Origin: Hamiltosporidium magnivora
Taxonomy: Eukaryota; Microsporidia; Dubosqiidae
Direction: 5' to 3'
Assembly (NCBI GenBank): GCA_004325065.1
Contig: PITI01000475.1
Span: 1-11,962 of the forward strand
Length of the DNA: 11,962 nucleotides
Position numbers and translations under genes: made by a program. The notes below the pieces were generated by a model that did no database searches, had not been told where the DNA came from, and saw nothing but the letters and a program-made list of their open reading frames with translations. How positions within the stretch are numbered: position 1 is the stretch's first letter; every line of letters starts with the position of its first letter. Shown in pieces: positions 7,882 to 11,962 of this stretch.

Positions 7882-8649
7882 AAGATAAGCATCTCTATAT
7901 TTCATATAACTTCTTTCGTGAATAATTATACTGACTTGCGGCTTCATTCTACCATAAATAGTATAATGTTTATTTTTTCAATAAATTCTAAATTGTGTGC
8001 AATGACTGATTCTTGTTATTCTATTTCGAATAATTCTTTGTATTTTGTAGAACTGTGCTTTGGAATAAAATATTTCTATACCTGTTTGGCTTTTAAGTTT
8101 CGCATTGGGGACATATATATTGGCCTAGTCATGCTGATTATTTTTAAATACAATTTTATAAAGAAATTCTACCCGATTTTTTTCTTTCCATGCCTGATAG
8201 TGCTTTCAAGATTTACCTAAAAACTTTGTTATTGTGTCTTTCGAGTTGACTTTTGTTGGGAGGAGGGTTTGGCTATATCTTACAAACCTAGGATTGAGCT
8301 AAGATGGAAGTTTTGTGACATACGAAAAATTGGATTCCCGGGTGTTGTCGCAGTCGTAAAACAATTGTGTGATTTTTATACATAAATATTAGCTTTAGGG
8401 TAGGTAAAATGTTCTCGGCTGTTATATTTTTAAAGAAAAACGAAAAAAGAATTTTTGAATAATAATCAAAACTTATGCAACTCACTTATATCCTCTATAT
8501 TTATTTGAAATTTTCTTAGATTAACACAATTTTTTGACGATATACCACGTTGTCGTCAAAAGACTGTTATTATTTGTAAATTGCGACTATGGTTGATATC
8601 TCTTGCTGTTCAAGCAATTTGGGGCATGATTGTTAATTTTTTTCATTGA
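7882..8649 (+). pseudogene. decayed ORF, about 255 codons with five stops, unrecognised
   Basis: One plus-strand frame contains only five internal stops (8218, 8383, 8401, 8431, 8506) before a TGA at 8647, where some 17-20 would be expected at this composition. Open blocks are 7882-8217 (112 codons, hydrophobic), 8221-8382 (54 codons, containing PRIELRWKFCDIRKIGFPGV) and 8509-8646 (46 codons, containing FFDDIPRCRQKTVIICKLRL and AVQAIWGM). The GFPGVV block loosely recalls the FPGVVGAIDGTH stretch of PIF/Harbinger transposases, but the following Asp and the rest of the motif are absent. The opposite strand also has coding-like blocks at 7751-8132 in three successive frames (for example DVHYHGIAFYQGEVVLFVNP). 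T-richness of the plus strand lowers stop frequency and inflates hydrophobic frames. The orientation and family are therefore open. Confidence 0.4.
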
Positions 8650-9237
8650 CACTATATAGGGCTAGTTTTTTATTTTACATAAATTGCTTCAGTTCCTTTG
8701 TGACCAGGTAGGTGAAGTGTAAATATATAGCATGCTGTTTTTCATAATCGTCTTCAGTGACTGCCTCTTTATAAATATTTTTATTTTCTATCAAACAAAT
8801 TGTCGTTTAGAAACGCTTAGTTTCTTGTTTATTATAAAAACAAACTTTTTTTACTGCGAAGATTTCCAAGAAAGCACATTATTTCTATGAGCTAGGTATT
8901 GTTTTATCAATTTTATTTCTAGTATAGTTAAAATTATCTTCATGGAATTTAATTTTTGCCGACTTCCCGCCAAAAACTATATAAATTAAAAAATAATGAA
9001 ACTTTCTATAGAAAGTTCTGCCGAAGAAAAATAGAATGTTATTATTTATAAAGGGGGTTAAAAGAAATGTTTTTTTGGTTCATTATATGAGTAAACTCCA
9101 TATATAGATTCCACATTAATATAGACTTATAATATTAAATTATTATACTATGCCATTAAAAAGTTTAAGAAATATAAACATTAAACTGAATAAATCGTAA
9201 AATCTAAAAAACTTTTTACTTTATAGTTTCATCCGAA
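8650..9237. other. intergenic stretch downstream of the LRR gene
   Basis: No intact gene is seen. Two short clusters of open codons continue in the same frame as the preceding relic (about 8761-8892 and 8953-9087, each with one internal stop), but overall stop density is random. A perfect palindrome lies at 9000-9017. Confidence 0.45.
9000..9017. repeat. perfect 18-bp palindrome
   Basis: AACTTTCTATAGAAAGTT is identical to its reverse complement. It lies about 220 bp beyond the 3' end of the LRR gene. No protein site or element end was recognised. Confidence 0.85.
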
Positions 9238-11457
9238 TCATTTATTTTCTGTTTTAATATATTTACACGGAATTTGTATATTTGACTCTTTTAAAACTCT
9301 ATAAGCCTCTTCGGATAACCTAATTTCGTCCAAAGCTATAAATTTAGACAAAGCTTCGATATCCTTCGTACAAATATTTAGTTGTTTTATTTCCAAATAT
9401 TTCAAATTATTTGTCAACCCCTTCGAAGTTAAATTATCAAGCTCGGCATCACCTTCAAATTTAATTCCGTTTATTTTAAGAACTACCAATTTTCTAAAAC
9501 CGCTTATAAATAAGAGATCATTTCTATTTAAAGAATTATAACTGAAATCTAGCGCTAAAATTTTACATGATTCCGAAACATTAAATAATAAATGAATAGA
9601 GCCAGCAGAAAAATCACAGCGAGCTAAAATCACAAGCTCAGTATTCTCAAAAATACCTTTACATTCATCTGGAACATTTCTTATTTTATTGTTCGTCAAA
9701 ATTATTCTGCGGAATTCGGCATGGGATGTAAGCTTCTTAATATAAATTAAATGAGAGGAATCTAGATTACAGCTCTGTAATTTTAAATTTTCAAGGTTCG
9801 TAAACACGGATATTTTTTCTATATCAGAATGATTTAAAATGTTACTCTTAATCTTCAATGTTTTTAATATTTTAATGAATTTTTTGTCTTTTAAATTGTT
9901 AAAAAATGACGCAATATTTTTAATTCGATACAAAACAAGAAAATCTAGAGATGGAATATACCAAATATTCCTCGCGACATTTGGTAAACAACAATCTTTT
10001 ATCGAAATTTTTTTTAATCCAATAGATTCCAGCTTTTCTTTATTGTTGATTTTGAAAGTTAAATATTTCACTGATTTAATTGATATGAAAATCAAATTTG
10101 GAAAATTATAAGTTAAATCAAAAAAGTTTTCTTTTAGATTCAAATCTACCAATTCTATCACACGGACAAATCGTGAACGCTCTGGATCGGAAAAAAGATT
10201 TAATATGCTAAAAGACATCATTGAATTAATATTTTCAAAGTATAAAAAGTCGGAAAAACCTCTTTTCAAAAAACTTATCATTGAATTTCCAATTTTCATA
10301 TTTTTAATTTTTATGGACAAAAAAACAAATGTAAACTTCCCTGGTATTTCATCCTCGTCAAAACTACAGTTATCAAACTCAATATCATCAATATTTTCAA
10401 ATTCTATTAAACTTACAAGATCTTCTGAAGTTAAATACAAATCCTCTAATTTCATTTTAGCAAGATTCTTCGATCGGCACTGATTGATATTTCTAATATA
10501 ATTATCCGAAGAAATGCAATTTTTTAATTGCAAAGACATGTTTTCTTTATATAATAAACAATTTATCGATTCGTTAACATTTATCAGGTTGGAAAAATTA
10601 CATTCGAAAAATGTTATACTTACGATATTCTCTATTCCACATAATATCCATTCATACAAAATTTTATTATTTTTTTCATTTATACTTGCAAAAAAACTAT
10701 TTAAGCATCTACCCGTGAACTGTAAACTGAGTTCCTTCACCAATTCTTCTTTCTTTGGGTAAATATCACAATAAGTTACATATGCATAATCAAGGACTAT
10801 ATTAGAACCAAAAAAACACACGGAAATGTTAATATAATTCAAATATGAAATGAGGGCAGTCATATAAAAAAATCTTTTGATTAAACAATTATCAAAATTC
10901 AAATTATTCTTTTTCATGATGATTTCATTTAAATGATTTCCAGTAAAAGCCCAATAATTCAATCGTGAAAGTAACTTACGAAAATATAGATTTTTTTCTG
11001 GTATTAACGACATAATACCATTGATTAATTGTATATATAAAAAAGCAGGTAATTGAAAATCGATATCAGTTAGATCACATACTATTTCTATCAAAAACTC
11101 AAATACCTCTTTTGATATTAAATGACCAATATATAATCTTGGCTTCTTTTGACATTTCATATTCTCAATAATTCCTATTTTGAATTTGATATTTCCTGGA
11201 TAGATTATTTTTATGGTATTATTATTGGAATTCGTTGTAAATAAAGGTGTGTTCTCTTTATTCTTAATCTTTTTTGCAGTTTCTCGATATGGTCTTAGAT
11301 CTTTTAACTGTTGTTTTTCATCATTTGTGAGTTCCAAATCCTTGATTGATGTTGATTCTTTATTTAAGTTAACTCCTTCCCATTTGAAATAGAAATCTAC
11401 AAACTGATTTGCATATATCTGGTTTAATACTATTGCGGCAAAATATAGGTATTCCAT
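9238..11457 (-). CDS. leucine-rich-repeat protein, lineage-specific type
   Basis: The product has 739 residues and no assigned enzymatic function. Residues 1-16 (MEYLYFAAIVLNQIYA) are a short hydrophobic stretch that could be a signal peptide, implying secretion or a surface location, but it is weak. Residues about 30-330 form a non-repeat region with several Cys and aromatic residues. From about 335 to 715 irregular LRR-like units recur, for example TNLENLKLQSCNLDSSHL (553-570), FRRIILTNNKIRNVP (582-596), KILALDFSYNSLNRNDL (632-648) and NNLKYLEIKQLNI (683-695), often with Cys or Asn at the conserved LxxLxLxxC/N position. LRR proteins in large divergent families are known in several microsporidia, and roles in host interaction are suspected but unproven. 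The ATG is supported by a CCC block seven bases upstream, with AATAAA embedded before the stop. The gene is isolated between repeat-bearing non-coding regions. It is intact with no frameshift. Confidence 0.8.
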   Translation of the reverse strand: MEYLYFAAIVLNQIYANQFVDFYFKWEGVNLNKESTSIKDLELTNDEKQQLKDLRPYRETAKKIKNKENTPLFTTNSNNNTIKIIYPGNIKFKIGIIENMKCQKKPRLYIGHLISKEVFEFLIEIVCDLTDIDFQLPAFLYIQLINGIMSLIPEKNLYFRKLLSRLNYWAFTGNHLNEIIMKKNNLNFDNCLIKRFFYMTALISYLNYINISVCFFGSNIVLDYAYVTYCDIYPKKEELVKELSLQFTGRCLNSFFASINEKNNKILYEWILCGIENIVSITFFECNFSNLINVNESINCLLYKENMSLQLKNCISSDNYIRNINQCRSKNLAKMKLEDLYLTSEDLVSLIEFENIDDIEFDNCSFDEDEIPGKFTFVFLSIKIKNMKIGNSMISFLKRGFSDFLYFENINSMMSFSILNLFSDPERSRFVRVIELVDLNLKENFFDLTYNFPNLIFISIKSVKYLTFKINNKEKLESIGLKKISIKDCCLPNVARNIWYIPSLDFLVLYRIKNIASFFNNLKDKKFIKILKTLKIKSNILNHSDIEKISVFTNLENLKLQSCNLDSSHLIYIKKLTSHAEFRRIILTNNKIRNVPDECKGIFENTELVILARCDFSAGSIHLLFNVSESCKILALDFSYNSLNRNDLLFISGFRKLVVLKINGIKFEGDAELDNLTSKGLTNNLKYLEIKQLNICTKDIEALSKFIALDEIRLSEEAYRVLKESNIQIPCKYIKTENK
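9241..9246 (-). terminator. AATAAA embedded before the LRR gene stop
   Basis: The gene ends GAA AAT AAA TGA, so the last two sense codons (Asn-Lys) spell AATAAA, exactly as in NOC3. It is a probable polyadenylation signal overlapping the coding end. Confidence 0.5.
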
Positions 11458-11467
11458 ATAATCAGGG
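11458..11467 (-). promoter_or_regulatory. CCC start-proximal motif of the LRR gene
   Basis: Read on the minus strand, TATCCCTGATTATATG has CCC exactly seven bases before the ATG, the same spacing as NOC3. Upstream, between 11468 and about 11530, TTTAATTTAT-type words recur three times in a nearly pure A/T tract that probably contains the core promoter. Confidence 0.75.
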
Positions 11468-11592
11468 ATATTTTTTTAATTTATTTTCGTTTAATTTATC
11501 TTTTTTTTTAATTTATTTAATATTAAAACGCAATTTTAGAAAAAAAAATAATTAAAAAATGATTTTGGAATAATAATATACATTCATGTAAT

Positions 11593-11760
11593 GTGGTGGG
11601 AGGATAACCACATAAAAAACTTTCTGCTTGTCAATAAATGTGTGAAACTAGTATGAGATCATTGTTTGGATTTTTGGTAGGAAAAAAACCATGCTACATC
11701 TATGGTTATTTTATGGGAGTTGTTATGAAGAGAAGAGGTCTAAGAAATGATGAAATTTTT
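11593..11760. repeat. diverged dispersed repeat, copy 2
   Basis: This is the partner of 4681-4850, in the same orientation. The first 55 bases are about 75% identical without gaps and further shared blocks follow in order. It starts about 135 bp upstream of the LRR gene start. The word TCTGCTTGTC at 11623-11632 is also present in the SINE-like element at 7306-7315, so the three may be distantly related. An ATG-started 77-codon frame overlaps it (11638-11871), but it lacks a CCC block and is not conserved in copy 1, where stops interrupt the aligned region. Confidence 0.7.
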
Positions 11761-11790
11761 TCTATAAATTTATTTGTAGTTTTTTATGTA

Positions 11791-11962
11791 ACCAGATTGC
11801 AGACCCCATCTGAACATGTAGGTAATTGCCATGTAAAAACATGGAAACCTAGCCTTGCTCACTCGGGTTAGAAGACTTAGCACCCGGGAGATATAAAAAT
11901 AAAAACCATTTAAAACCGGGAGAGCTAGGAACAGGTTATACCTGTTGGTATGAAATTGCACT
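11791..11962. other. GC-richer tail with short inverted and direct repeats
   Basis: Base composition shifts upward against the surrounding sequence. Visible structure includes CCATGT-AAAA-ACATGG (11829-11844), AACAGGT-TAT-ACCTGTT (11930-11946) and a direct repeat CCGGGAGA at 11884-11891 and 11916-11923. The minus strand is open from the window edge to 11770 (63 codons, no ATG start visible). I could not match it to a tRNA, 5S rRNA or a known element. It may continue the repeat to its left or belong to a transposon extending past the window. Confidence 0.4.

Noticed and set aside
3954..9237. tRNA genes, CRISPR arrays and U6-like sequence
   Set aside because: By eye I found no cloverleaf with a GGTTCRANNCC arm, no regularly spaced repeats and no U6 core. 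A tRNAscan-SE or Infernal run would settle it.
9839..10762. Three plus-strand frames of 82-92 codons (9839-10111, 10205-10483, 10514-10762)
   Set aside because: All are antisense to the LRR gene, with no CCC context and no recognisable product.
11638..11871. 77-codon plus-strand frame starting MCETSMRSLFGF
   Set aside because: It begins inside the dispersed repeat, lacks the CCC start signal, and the aligned part of the other repeat copy is full of stops.
11805..11895. Possible 5S rRNA-like words (GACCCCATCTGAAC, GGTTAG, GGGAGA)
   Set aside because: Spacing and pairing do not reproduce the 5S helices, and no closing stem is visible. Treated as coincidence.

Overview
The window looks like a piece of a microsporidian nuclear genome. 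It is very AT-rich. It carries a 52-residue eukaryotic ribosomal protein (eL39) whose start codon is separated from the rest of the gene by a 24-bp spliceosomal-type intron, a shortened copy of the nucleolar 60S-assembly factor Noc3, and a long leucine-rich-repeat (LRR) protein of the lineage-specific kind. All three genes have a CCC block 5-7 bases before the ATG and an AATAAA/ATTAAA at the stop codon. Both are known signals of microsporidian genes. I cannot name the genus. The low gene density and the LRR gene point away from the most compact lineages and towards one of the expanded genomes.

Layout: 1-2173 is non-coding with a few weak coding-like remnants. 2174-2356 (+) is eL39 with its intron. 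2523-3953 (-) is NOC3, convergent with eL39 across a 166-bp gap. 3954-9237 is a 5.3-kb stretch without an intact gene. It holds one copy of a diverged dispersed repeat (about 4681-4850), several stop-interrupted coding-like segments (about 5638-5940, 6256-6429 and 7882-8649), a GC-richer SINE-like element (about 7250-7490) and two perfect palindromes. 9238-11457 (-) is the LRR gene. 11593-11760, just upstream of it, is a second copy of the dispersed repeat, and 11791-11962 is a GC-richer tail full of short inverted and direct repeats.

How the genes relate: eL39 and Noc3 both belong to the large ribosomal subunit, one as a component and one as an assembly factor. Their convergent placement is probably chance. 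The LRR gene sits apart from them, flanked by repeats and decayed sequence, which is typical of fast-evolving multigene families. I found no operon-like system, CRISPR array, tRNA or rRNA gene.
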